DNA from: an uncultured Bacilli bacterium
Lineage (GTDB): Bacteria; Bacillota_I; Bacilli_A; RF39; UBA660
Direction: 5' to 3'
NCBI GenBank assembly: GCA_947625715.1
Contig: CANQPR010000062.1
Coordinates: 1-8,240 of the forward strand
Length of the DNA stretch: 8,240 nt
Each line of letters starts with the position of its first letter. Position 1 is the first letter of the stretch. Positions 1 to 6,241 of the stretch are shown one piece after another. A program made the translations under genes and the position numbers. A model generated the notes under the pieces. The model was not told the origin of the DNA, made no database searches, and saw only the letters and a program-made list of their open reading frames with translations.

Positions 1-26
1 TAAAAAAAGATGCTATTAAACATCTT
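1..26 (-). terminator. Intrinsic terminator after the exported-protein gene
   Basis: Read on the minus strand, AAGATG (26-21) and CATCTT (12-7) form a 6-bp stem with an 8-nt loop, followed by a run of T from 7 to 2. The stop codon TAA (27-25) overlaps the first arm, so termination would occur directly at the end of the gene. The stem is short and AT-rich, so termination may be only partial. Confidence 0.65.
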
Positions 27-690
27 ATTTAGTTAAAGATAGACTATAATCATCAAATGTATAAGCACTATTATTTAAAGTGGTACATATTTGTTCTAAA
101 TAATAAGTACTATATTTATCGGTTATGTATTCTTCTGGAATAATATCTTCAATATTTTTAAAAACCCCGAAACTAACATCTTCACTTATACTATCATCAT
201 ATTTTTTTTCTTTATCTAATAAAACATAATTTTGAGTTATTTCTCCCGTTGTTAAATCTGTTATAGTTTTGGAAATAAAAGTCGGTGCATCAGCATTTCC
301 TAAAGGAATATAGTTGGTTTGCATCACTTGTTTTGCAGCTTCATTACTTTGTTTTTTTACTTTTTGACCATTTTCATCAATGTAGTAATTACGATTTTTC
401 TTTGGTAAATTAATATTAACAAAGTAATAATTTCGCTCTAAATCTAAATTAGGGTCAATACCAGGATTAGTTGTAATAACCCACAAATTTTCCTTTTTTA
501 GAGTTTGGGCATTACCAACAGCATCATAGAAAAGTTCATCTCCCTTATCACTTATTTCTTCAAATTTATCTAAAATACCCATTATAGTATCTTTGGCAGT
601 AGCTTTAACAGGAGTCGGTAATGACACAGTCCCTAAAGCAATTAAAGCTAATTGTAATTGTTTTAATTTTCTTTTTTTCTCATTATTCAT
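25..690 (-). CDS. Putative secreted protein of unknown function (221 aa)
   Basis: I do not recognise the family. I chose the ATG at 690 because AAAGGGGAA (705-697) sits 8 nt upstream of it. An in-frame ATG at 708 has no ribosome site and would lie only a few bases from the predicted transcript start. The product begins with a basic stretch (NNEKKRKLKQ) and a hydrophobic segment of about 15 residues ending near PVKATA, which looks like a type I signal peptide with cleavage around residues 30-32. No Cys follows it, so it is not a lipoprotein, and there is no LPxTG or C-terminal membrane segment. The mature part, about 190 residues, is polar and rich in Asn, Lys, Asp and Tyr with a single Cys. 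It has its own promoter, with the -35 inside the end of priA, and a terminator. It is probably exported or held by an uncleaved N-terminal helix. Confidence 0.75.
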   Translation of the reverse strand: MNNEKKRKLKQLQLALIALGTVSLPTPVKATAKDTIMGILDKFEEISDKGDELFYDAVGNAQTLKKENLWVITTNPGIDPNLDLERNYYFVNINLPKKNRNYYIDENGQKVKKQSNEAAKQVMQTNYIPLGNADAPTFISKTITDLTTGEITQNYVLLDKEKKYDDSISEDVSFGVFKNIEDIIPEEYITDKYSTYYLEQICTTLNNSAYTFDDYSLSLTK

Positions 691-696
691 TATAAA

Positions 697-705
697 TTCC
701 CCTTT
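697..705 (-). promoter_or_regulatory. Ribosome binding site that fixes the exported-protein start
   Basis: AAAGGGGAA on the minus strand lies 8 nt before the ATG at 690. It overlaps the reading frame that would start at 708, which argues for the shorter protein. Confidence 0.7.
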
Positions 706-718
706 CATTTGTTTATGT

Positions 719-746
719 ATTATACTAAATTAATAAAAAAAGTCAA
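719..746 (-). promoter_or_regulatory. Sigma-A-type promoter of the exported-protein gene
   Basis: Minus strand: TTGACT (746-741), a 16-bp spacer, then TATAAT (724-719). Five of six -35 bases and all -10 bases match consensus. The -35 lies in the last codons of priA and its stop codon falls in the spacer. The expected transcript start near 712 leaves a leader of about 22 nt to the ATG at 690. I see no terminator between priA and this gene, so priA read-through could add expression. Confidence 0.75.
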
Positions 747-2892
747 TATCTAAACTTACATTGTTTTTAACAACATATAAACTATCCAATTGCTTTAAAA
801 TAGTTTTTAAAGGTTCAATCTTCTTATATTTAATTAATATTTCATATTGATAATAATTATTTATAAAAAACGGATTAGATGTCGCTGGTCCCAAAATAAT
901 TACATCATTATCAAGCTTTTCATCTAAATAATATTTTATTTTTTTAATTTCTTGGGTTAGTATTTCATAATTTCTACCTTTTAATTTTAATTGAACTAAA
1001 AAATAATAGGGAGGATATTTTAAAATTTTTCGTAAATTCATTTCATATTTAAAAAATTTAAAATAATTATTTTCTTTTACACATTGTAATACAGGATGAG
1101 TTATATTAAAACTTTGAATAATAACATGACCCTTTTTCTTTGCTCTTCCTGCTCTTCCACTTGCTTGCATCAAGAGGGAAAAAGTATTTTCATTACTTTT
1201 ATAATCGGGCATAAAAAGAGCATTATCAGCATTTATAATTCCTACTAAAGTTACATTTGGAAAATCAAGGCCTTTACTTACCATTTGGGTTCCAAGTAAA
1301 ATATCATAATTTCCTTTATAAAAAGTATCAATAATTTCTTCATACTTTCCTTTATTTTGGGTCGTATCAGCATCCATTCGTAAAATTTTGGCTTGTGGAA
1401 AAATTTTATGTAAATATTCTTCTAGTTTTTCGGTTCCTAATCCATAATAATTTAAAGCATCTTCATGACATTTTGGACATACTTTGTCTTTGTAAATTGT
1501 ATATCCACAATAATGACATCTTAATTGATTTTTATTTTTATGATAAGTTAATGTAATATCGCAGTTAGAACAAGTATAAGTATAACCACAATTAGAACAA
1601 GTAACAATTAATGAGTGTCCTCTTCGATTTAAAAGTAAAACAATTTGTTCTTTTTTTTCTAAGCATTTATTTATTTCAGACTCTAATGCTCTACTTAATA
1701 TTAAATGATTGTGTTTCATTTCTTCGCTCATATCTACAAGAGTTATTAAAGGTAAATCACCTCCATTTGCTCTTTTTATTATTGGTACATATTCATAAAC
1801 TTTTTTTAAAGCTCTTGAAATAGTATTTAAAGATGGCGTTGCACTTCCCAAAACTAATGGACAATTCCATGTTTTACTTCTTTTTAGTGCTATTGCTAAA
1901 GCATGATATTTAGGATTATTTTCTTGTTTATAAGAAAGGGAGTGTTCTTCATCGAAAATAATAATTCCGATATTAGTTAAGGGGGCAAAAATAGCACTGC
2001 GAACTCCAATGACAATTTTAACATCACCCGCATTTATTCTTCGCCACTCATCGTAACGTTCTCCATCACTTAAACCACTGTGCAAAAGAGCAATACCTTT
2101 ATTAAATCTCGCACTAAAACGTTCAACAAATTGGGGTGTTAAACTTATCTCGGGTACTAAAACTAAAGCCGTTTGCCCATTATTTATAACTTGTTCAATA
2201 ATTTGTAAATAAACTTCTGTTTTACCACTACCCGTAACTCCATGTAATAAAATAGTTTTATTACTTCCTAAATAACTTTTGATTTTTAAATATGCTTTTT
2301 CTTGTTCCAAAGTTAATTTTTTCTTTTCATCAGGTTCTACTTTTTTAAAATTATAACGATATATTTCTTTAGTCTCTTCTTTTAATATTTTTTTATTTAA
2401 AAGGGTTTTAACTGCTGATTGACTAACTAATAAAGCATCTTTTTTAAGAATTTTATCTTTATCTACAAATAATTTTAAAACTTCTATTTGGGCTTTACTA
2501 AACTTTTTTTCTAAAAATTCATTTTTAACTAAATATGTTACATATTTCTTTTTAACATTTGTATTATTCTTTGCTTTAATAGCTTTGGGTAACATCGTTG
2601 CATAAGCACTACTTAAACTACATAAACTTTCTTCTTGTAAAAATTTGCCTAATTCTAATAGCTCTTGATTTAAATTAATATCTTCATTTTTAATCCCAAT
2701 TATTTCTTTAACTTTTATATTTGCTACTTCATTGGTTATTTTTAAGACGTATCCTTCAACTTGTTTACTTCCAAAAGGTACTTTGACAATCATTCCTAAT
2801 TTTATTTTATCTTGTAAGGAAAGTGGGACTAAATAAGTGAAAGTTCGGTCAATTTGCTTATTTTTAATTTCTACTAAGACGTCTACATACAT
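730..2892 (-). CDS. priA: Primosomal protein N' (replication restart helicase PriA)
   Basis: PriA is a superfamily 2 3'-5' helicase that recognises abandoned replication forks and reloads the replicative helicase through the primosome. Numbering from an upstream in-frame GTG at 2901 (subtract 3 for the ATG chosen here), I see an N-terminal 3'-end-binding region with the typical opening (IDRTFTYLVP, 17-26), Walker A GVTGSGKT (221-228), a DEEH box (317-320), and LGSATPS (351-357). Eight zinc-ligand cysteines follow in CxxC pairs (435/438, 444/447, 462/465, 475/478). Next come GTQMVSKGLDF (537-547) and QASGRAGR (579-586). At 720 aa it is full length and near the E. coli protein (732 aa). The ATG at 2892 fits the family N-terminus, with GTGAT 4 nt upstream as a partial Shine-Dalgarno. 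The GTG at 2901 would add three residues. All core motifs look intact. Confidence 0.97.
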   Translation of the reverse strand: MYVDVLVEIKNKQIDRTFTYLVPLSLQDKIKLGMIVKVPFGSKQVEGYVLKITNEVANIKVKEIIGIKNEDINLNQELLELGKFLQEESLCSLSSAYATMLPKAIKAKNNTNVKKKYVTYLVKNEFLEKKFSKAQIEVLKLFVDKDKILKKDALLVSQSAVKTLLNKKILKEETKEIYRYNFKKVEPDEKKKLTLEQEKAYLKIKSYLGSNKTILLHGVTGSGKTEVYLQIIEQVINNGQTALVLVPEISLTPQFVERFSARFNKGIALLHSGLSDGERYDEWRRINAGDVKIVIGVRSAIFAPLTNIGIIIFDEEHSLSYKQENNPKYHALAIALKRSKTWNCPLVLGSATPSLNTISRALKKVYEYVPIIKRANGGDLPLITLVDMSEEMKHNHLILSRALESEINKCLEKKEQIVLLLNRRGHSLIVTCSNCGYTYTCSNCDITLTYHKNKNQLRCHYCGYTIYKDKVCPKCHEDALNYYGLGTEKLEEYLHKIFPQAKILRMDADTTQNKGKYEEIIDTFYKGNYDILLGTQMVSKGLDFPNVTLVGIINADNALFMPDYKSNENTFSLLMQASGRAGRAKKKGHVIIQSFNITHPVLQCVKENNYFKFFKYEMNLRKILKYPPYYFLVQLKLKGRNYEILTQEIKKIKYYLDEKLDNDVIILGPATSNPFFINNYYQYEILIKYKKIEPLKTILKQLDSLYVVKNNVSLDIDFFY

Positions 2893-2907
2893 ATTTATCA
2901 CAAATAT

Positions 2908-2916
2908 ATTGTATCA
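2908..2916 (-). promoter_or_regulatory. Possible extended -10 promoter before priA
   Basis: On the minus strand TGATACAAT (2916-2908) matches an extended -10 (TGn plus TACAAT), the same nine bases as in the promoter before the NfeD-like gene. No convincing -35 is present 17-18 bp upstream. Transcription would start near 2902-2901, leaving almost no leader before the GTG or ATG. priA may instead be read from the upstream operon, since no terminator separates them. Confidence 0.35.
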
Positions 2917-2933
2917 AAAAAAAAAGGAAAAAA

Positions 2934-3632
2934 CTATAACTGCCTATTTAAACAATTATTGATTTTTTCATTTTTTAATTTTTTTACTTCTTCTAGACTA
3001 TTAGCAATAATTAATAATTCTTTATATATTTCATTTTTAAAATCTAATTTTACATGATTAAATTCATCTAATTCATCAGTCACTACTTTTTCTAAAGGTA
3101 CTTCTTGGTTTCTCATTTCACTAAATAAACGTTCTACATTTAAAGTTTTAGGATTAATACGCATGTGTAATGTATCTTTTATACCCTTTCGTTCAACTTC
3201 ATATATTCCATGAAAATAAAGTTCATTATATACATCTGTTGCTTGAGAAAATTGGCACAAATAAGGGAATAAATAACAATTTTTCCAATCATATAATTTT
3301 GATTTACCCTTCCAAGGTAAAAATATGTAGTGATCGGTAATAATAACATTTTCTCTATTTATATATGTTAGTTGATTAATTACTTCATAACGTTTATTTT
3401 CATTATTATATTTAATATGTTGCATTTCTCCATAACGCTCTTCATTAGGAAAGATGCCTATTAAAAACTCTTTATTTCCTACTTCTTTAAGCCAATCAAT
3501 TTCTAGAGCTTGACAAATAAATTCATTGGAAGTTTTATCATAAAATAAAACACTTCCATTATTATCTTGTTTAACTTCTAAACAATATTTAGAACAATCA
3601 TAACTATATCTTTCTAATAAATCTTTCATCAT
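2934..3632 (-). CDS. Hypothetical protein, unrecognised (232 aa)
   Basis: I do not recognise this protein. The start is one of a run of candidates: GTG at 3638 and ATG at 3635, 3632 and 3629. AAAGGA (3646-3641) favours the ATG at 3635 or 3632, with spacing of 5 or 8 nt. I give 3632, which makes 232 aa; the uncertainty is one or two Met. The protein is soluble-looking, with no signal peptide or membrane segment. It is rich in aromatic and charged residues, has six cysteines without a clear CxxC, and ends in a Lys/Glu-rich helix-like tail (about the last 35 residues). The first 30-odd bases overlap the end of the upstream DNA glycosylase gene in another frame, implying co-transcription and probably translational coupling. 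It ends with TAG, about 40 bp before priA. The link to DNA repair is positional only. Confidence 0.7.
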   Translation of the reverse strand: MMKDLLERYSYDCSKYCLEVKQDNNGSVLFYDKTSNEFICQALEIDWLKEVGNKEFLIGIFPNEERYGEMQHIKYNNENKRYEVINQLTYINRENVIITDHYIFLPWKGKSKLYDWKNCYLFPYLCQFSQATDVYNELYFHGIYEVERKGIKDTLHMRINPKTLNVERLFSEMRNQEVPLEKVVTDELDEFNHVKLDFKNEIYKELLIIANSLEEVKKLKNEKINNCLNRQL

Positions 3633-4104
3633 CATCACTATCCTTTAAAATTTGATATTTTTCTTTTAAATCATTAAGAGTATAACTAGCATTAGCACTC
3701 GAAGTAGATGGCAGGCATATATCACTAATCTTTGTTTTAGGATATATATATTTCATATAAAGTTCATGAGCTTTTTTTCCTGTTGTATATATTTTTTTAA
3801 TTTGACTTTCTTTTAATAATTTATTTATATCATTAGGTTTTACTTTTTTAATACTTGTATCTTTAGAATTTTCTATCTCACAACTATAGACAACATCAAA
3901 AAGAGCAAGATGGTGTTTTAATAAAAAACTTTTTTTATCAATTATTTTTTCTTCATAAACTTGTTCTAAAACTTGCCAAAAGCGATTAGTTTTATGCATA
4001 TAATAAAATCCTAATTCTCTTGATTTCACACTTGGAAATGACCCGAGAATAAGGATTTTACAATTTTTATCATACACGGGCGCTAAAGAATGATAAACTA
4101 TCAT
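3604..4104 (-). CDS. Hypoxanthine-DNA glycosylase-type enzyme (UDG superfamily, family 6)
   Basis: Enzymes of this family remove deaminated adenine (hypoxanthine) from DNA to start base-excision repair. The 166-aa product shows LGSFPS (20-25), then a Tyr-Tyr/His stretch leading to NRFW (40-43). It continues with DVVYSC (70-75), PND (90-92), TTGKKA (107-112) and LPSTSSANA (131-139), in the order typical of the 'DNA-deoxyinosine glycosylase' group. From family knowledge, an Asn in the FYY..NRFW region (Asn39 in the Methanosarcina barkeri enzyme) is catalytic; Asn40 corresponds here. The ATG overlaps the stop of the upstream NfeD-like gene as TAATG, and the end overlaps the next gene by about 30 bp, so it sits in the middle of a tightly packed three-gene operon. 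The last dozen residues (Asp/Arg-rich) extend past the usual family end and come from the overlap. Activity on uracil versus hypoxanthine cannot be read from sequence. Confidence 0.9.
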   Translation of the reverse strand: MIVYHSLAPVYDKNCKILILGSFPSVKSRELGFYYMHKTNRFWQVLEQVYEEKIIDKKSFLLKHHLALFDVVYSCEIENSKDTSIKKVKPNDINKLLKESQIKKIYTTGKKAHELYMKYIYPKTKISDICLPSTSSANASYTLNDLKEKYQILKDSDDDERFIRKI

Positions 4105-4583
4105 TATTTTTTACTTTCCTTTTTCTCGATTTTCTTAGCTGTTTTCTTTTCACTAGCCCCTTGTTTTTTTACTTCTTTAACTAATAATTTTTTATCTACA
4201 ATCTTTTCTACAACAACTTCCTTTTCTTCAATAATTTTTTTTTCTGCTAAAGCTGTCCAAAGTTCTTTATTTATTTGTACTTTTCCTTCTTTGGTTTTAC
4301 TAACCTCTTCTTTGATAATTCCCTTCATACCAACTAATTTTTCTAAATTTTCTTTTTCTTCTTTTTCTTTTTTAGCATCTATTAAAGGCTTACTTAAAAT
4401 TAATAGTAAAACACCACCTATAGCAAATATGCCTAATTGAATTAATAAGTTATCAGTAAGAAAGGAACTAAACATTGCTAAAATACCACTGATAATAAAC
4501 CAAATACTTATTAAATTAACGGTTGTTAATTTTACAATAATTAATAATACAATGGTAATTATCCAAAATAGCCATAAATTCAT
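4104..4583 (-). CDS. NfeD-like membrane protein with lysine-rich tail
   Basis: NfeD-family proteins are small membrane proteins with a soluble OB-fold, often partnered with flotillin or SPFH proteins in membrane organisation; the exact role is unsettled. This 159-aa product has three hydrophobic segments (about 3-19, 24-42 and 47-64), a charged linker (70-80), and a C-terminal part (83-137) matching the NfeD OB-fold: LVGMKGII, EGKVQIN, LWTAL, then two short beta-rich runs. The usual Gly before the W-x-A motif is replaced (NKELWTA). The last 22 or so residues are a Lys/Glu/Ala tail, not part of the fold. AGAGGG (4596-4591) lies 7 nt before the ATG. No flotillin gene is next to it. It is the first gene of the operon with the DNA glycosylase, whose ATG overlaps its TAA. 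It could equally be a divergent relative known only as 'NfeD-like'. Confidence 0.85.
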   Translation of the reverse strand: MNLWLFWIITIVLLIIVKLTTVNLISIWFIISGILAMFSSFLTDNLLIQLGIFAIGGVLLLILSKPLIDAKKEKEEKENLEKLVGMKGIIKEEVSKTKEGKVQINKELWTALAEKKIIEEKEVVVEKIVDKKLLVKEVKKQGASEKKTAKKIEKKESKK

Positions 4584-4613
4584 AACTATGCCCTCTTTCT
4601 TTAAAACAGTAAA

Positions 4614-4642
4614 ATTGTATCACTCAAAGTAAAAAATCACAA
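4614..4642 (-). promoter_or_regulatory. Promoter of the NfeD-like / DNA glycosylase operon
   Basis: Minus strand: TTGTGA (4642-4637), a 17-bp spacer ending in TGA, and TACAAT (4619-4614), which gives an extended -10. The start would be near 4607, with a leader of about 24 nt carrying the AGAGGG site. I see no terminator between the preceding small gene and this promoter. Confidence 0.65.
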
Positions 4643-4658
4643 GAAAAACTACCAATGC

Positions 4659-5081
4659 TTATTTTAATTTTCTTTCTAATTTTAATGTTTGTTCTTCCCG
4701 GTTATTATTTAGCCAAGTAATTTTTTCATTTAAAGTCATATCTTCATAACTTTTATTATTTAATTTTACTTTTTGCATATCAACACATATACTATTTAAC
4801 ATTTTATTAGTAATTATTTTTTTATTAATTAAATTCGTAAATAAGGCATTTAATTTTTCATCTTTATTTATTAAATTATCTAATAAATCATAAATATTAT
4901 AAAAAGGCATGAACGCTAAAACAACAATACAAACATTATCTAACAAATTTTCTAAATACAATTTATCAAAATCGATAATTTCATAACCTTTATCTTTAAT
5001 CATCTCTTTTAAATAAATTCTTTGAATAGAATTAACTCCCACATTTAAAATACTGGTTCCAAAATAAATTGTTAAAAACAT
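4659..5081 (-). CDS. Small hypothetical protein behind a consensus promoter (140 aa)
   Basis: I do not recognise this family. The reading frame is open from a TTG at 5099, but the ATG at 5081 is the better start: GGGG (5090-5087) is 5 nt upstream, and a TTG start would lie within about 4 nt of the predicted transcript start. The 140-aa product opens with a moderately hydrophobic stretch (MFLTIYFGTSILNVGV). A second hydrophobic stretch (VCIVVLAFMPFYNIYDLL) follows around residues 50-67. The remainder is polar, Asn/Lys/Leu-rich and helix-like, ending in a charged tail (ERKLK). There are only two Cys. It could be a membrane-associated or helical cytoplasmic protein; neither is decisive. It is a single-gene unit between the efp terminator and the NfeD promoter. 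Confidence 0.75.
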   Translation of the reverse strand: MFLTIYFGTSILNVGVNSIQRIYLKEMIKDKGYEIIDFDKLYLENLLDNVCIVVLAFMPFYNIYDLLDNLINKDEKLNALFTNLINKKIITNKMLNSICVDMQKVKLNNKSYEDMTLNEKITWLNNNREEQTLKLERKLK

Positions 5082-5108
5082 ACATTCCCCATCTTTCAAA
5101 TGTCTATT

Positions 5109-5137
5109 ATTATATTATTTTATGTTAGTAATGTCAA
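5109..5137 (-). promoter_or_regulatory. Perfect sigma-A consensus promoter
   Basis: Minus strand: TTGACA (5137-5132), a 17-bp spacer, then TATAAT (5114-5109). Both boxes match the consensus exactly with optimal spacing. The predicted start near 5102 gives a leader of about 20 nt to the ATG at 5081. It is the strongest promoter by sequence in the window and drives the unknown 140-aa gene. Confidence 0.88.
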
Positions 5138-5150
5138 ATTATTATTGGTT

Positions 5151-5178
5151 AAAAAAACACTGAAATAGAAATCAGTAT
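5151..5178 (-). terminator. Intrinsic terminator of the rpmG-efp operon
   Basis: Minus strand: ATACTGA (5178-5172) pairs with TCAGTGT (5163-5157), giving a 7-bp stem with one G-T pair and an 8-nt loop. A T run (5157-5151) follows. It begins 2 nt after the efp stop codon and ends 14 nt before the next promoter's -35. Confidence 0.85.
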
Positions 5179-5179
5179 T

Positions 5180-5740
5180 TTAAGCTCTACTTGAATATTT
5201 ACCATCACTAGTGGAAACAATTATTTTTTCCCCTTGATTAATAAATAGTGGTACTTTTAAAGTATAACCAGTTTCAATAGTTGCATCTTTCATAGCATTA
5301 TTGGCTGTATTTCCTTTCACAGCTGGTTCGGTTTCAATAATTTCAAATTCTATTTTTTCTGGTAAAGTTATTCCTAAAAGTTCTCCTTCATAATATTCTA
5401 GTTGAATTTCAAGTCCTTCTTTTAAAAATTTCTTTTCATTTTCTAATTTACTAGCGGGAACTTCTATTTGATCATAATTTTCCGTATTCATAAATACATA
5501 GTTATTGCCATCAGTATATAAAAATTGCATTGGATTTCTTTCAATTCTAGCTCTTTCAATTTTAATATTTGTATTATAAGAGTTTTCTACGACAGCTCCA
5601 GTTCGTAAGTTTTTTAATTTAATTCTTACAAAAGCACTACCTTTTCCTGGTTTTACATGTTGAAATTCCATAATTTGACATAAATTACCATCAATAATAA
5701 TAGTCATTCCATTTTTAATATCGTTGATATTAATATTCAT
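5180..5740 (-). CDS. efp: Elongation factor P
   Basis: EF-P enters the ribosomal E site and rescues stalls on proline runs. The 186-aa product is full length (family about 185-190) with the three-beta-barrel layout. The N-terminal KOW-like domain carries the loop KPGKG (30-34), with Lys33 at the tip, where the modified lysine sits (Lys34 in E. coli, Lys32 in B. subtilis). The middle OB domain follows, and the C-terminal OB domain ends in the EF-P signature (VPLFINQGEKI, then STSDGKYSSRA). No modification enzyme (EpmA/B or the B. subtilis-type pathway) is encoded nearby. GGGAGG (5755-5750) is 9 nt before the ATG. The gene starts 18 nt after the L33 stop, so the two are one operon, closed by the terminator at 5151-5178. 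A PriA segment (KYPPYY) in this same window holds a Pro-Pro pair. Confidence 0.98.
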   Translation of the reverse strand: MNININDIKNGMTIIIDGNLCQIMEFQHVKPGKGSAFVRIKLKNLRTGAVVENSYNTNIKIERARIERNPMQFLYTDGNNYVFMNTENYDQIEVPASKLENEKKFLKEGLEIQLEYYEGELLGITLPEKIEFEIIETEPAVKGNTANNAMKDATIETGYTLKVPLFINQGEKIIVSTSDGKYSSRA

Positions 5741-5758
5741 AAACTTAAACCTCCCTTA

Positions 5759-5932
5759 TTATTTACCTAATTTAGTTTCTTTAAACACAACTGTTTGACG
5801 ACAATTAGGACAATATTTTTTTATTTCTAGTTTATCTGGAGTATTTTTTTTGTTTTTGATTGTTGGACGTATTTGTTTGCCACAACGAGTACACTTTAAA
5901 CCTAAAAATTGTCTGTTTTCATTTTTTGCCAT
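5759..5932 (-). CDS. rpmG: 50S ribosomal protein L33, zinc-ribbon type
   Basis: This 57-aa protein, easily missed because of its length, is L33 of the large ribosomal subunit, located near the E site. It starts MAKNENRQFLGLKCTRC. It keeps both CxxC pairs (C14/C17 and C41/C44), which makes it the zinc-binding 'C+' form. In Firmicutes, zinc-free paralogues exist and are Zur-controlled; this is not one of them. The typical C-terminal run (CPNCRQTVVFKETK) is present. GAGGAGG (5946-5940) is 7 nt before the ATG, the strongest ribosome site in the window, as expected for a ribosomal protein. It is the first gene of a two-gene operon with efp, sharing a promoter at 5964-5992. Length is usual for the family (about 49-57 aa). 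Confidence 0.96.
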   Translation of the reverse strand: MAKNENRQFLGLKCTRCGKQIRPTIKNKKNTPDKLEIKKYCPNCRQTVVFKETKLGK

Positions 5933-5963
5933 AATCTTTCCTCCTCACATCAAAACTATTAGA

Positions 5964-5992
5964 ATTTTAGCATATAATTAACGATAGTTCAA
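5964..5992 (-). promoter_or_regulatory. Promoter of the rpmG-efp operon
   Basis: Minus strand: TTGAAC (5992-5987), a 17-bp spacer ending TGC, and TAAAAT (5969-5964), which gives an extended -10. The predicted start near 5957 leaves a leader of about 25 nt with no room for a riboswitch. A 7-bp inverted repeat (TTTTAGC / GCTAAAA) brackets it. Confidence 0.78.
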
Positions 5993-5999
5993 GCTAAAA
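5965..5999 (-). repeat. Inverted repeat bracketing the rpmG promoter
   Basis: Minus strand TTTTAGC (5999-5993) and GCTAAAA (5971-5965), 21 nt apart. One arm abuts the -35 and the other covers most of the -10. There is no T run after it, so it is not a standard terminator for the epimerase gene upstream. It may be an operator or simply chance in AT-rich DNA. Confidence 0.4.
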
Positions 6000-6001
6000 C
6001 C

Positions 6002-6241
6002 TTAATTAATCATATGTTGTTTATTTATTTTTTCTAACCAATCTATTGTATCTTTAATTGTCTTTTTTATATCTTGGTTTTGATAATTCAAATTTTTTTT
6101 TGCTTTTTCATTACTATAATTAGCATTAGATGATAAAGTATATAATGAATATTTAGTAAATAAAGGCTTTTTCTTCATTATATTATAATAAATTTCACAA
6201 AAAGGAGCGATGAACTTAGCAACCCAGATTGGTAAAACTTT
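6002..6241 (-). pseudogene. C-terminal remnant of the frameshifted epimerase (79 codons)
   Basis: This stretch has no credible start of its own but is open in one frame to TAA at 6004-6002. It begins KVLPIWVAKFIAPF, continues through KKKPLFTKYSLYTLSSN and NYSNEKAKKNLNY, and ends in TIKDTIDWLEKIN. This is the usual C-terminal end of SDR epimerases of this group (substrate-domain helix, then 'x-T-I-x-D-T-x-x-W-L'). It is out of frame with the main body by one base and ends 10 nt before the -35 of rpmG. Confidence 0.85.

Noticed and set aside
1611..1823. Plus-strand open frame of 70 codons inside priA
   Set aside because: It is antisense to the conserved PriA helicase core and codes a Leu/Phe-rich product typical of the reverse of Lys/Glu-rich coding DNA. 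It has no ribosome site.
4090..4440. Plus-strand open frame of 116 codons over the NfeD-like gene
   Set aside because: The Ser/Phe-rich translation is the mirror of the Lys/Glu-rich NfeD tail. The minus-strand gene has a promoter, a ribosome site and a recognisable fold.
5100..5179. Riboswitch or structured leader between efp and the small gene
   Set aside because: The interval is fully used by the efp terminator and a consensus promoter, and the predicted leader is only about 20 nt.
5964..5992. Zur-type operator over the rpmG promoter
   Set aside because: A TCGT-TAAT half resembles the Bacillus Zur box, but the second half does not match, and the L33 here is the zinc-containing form that Zur does not normally control.
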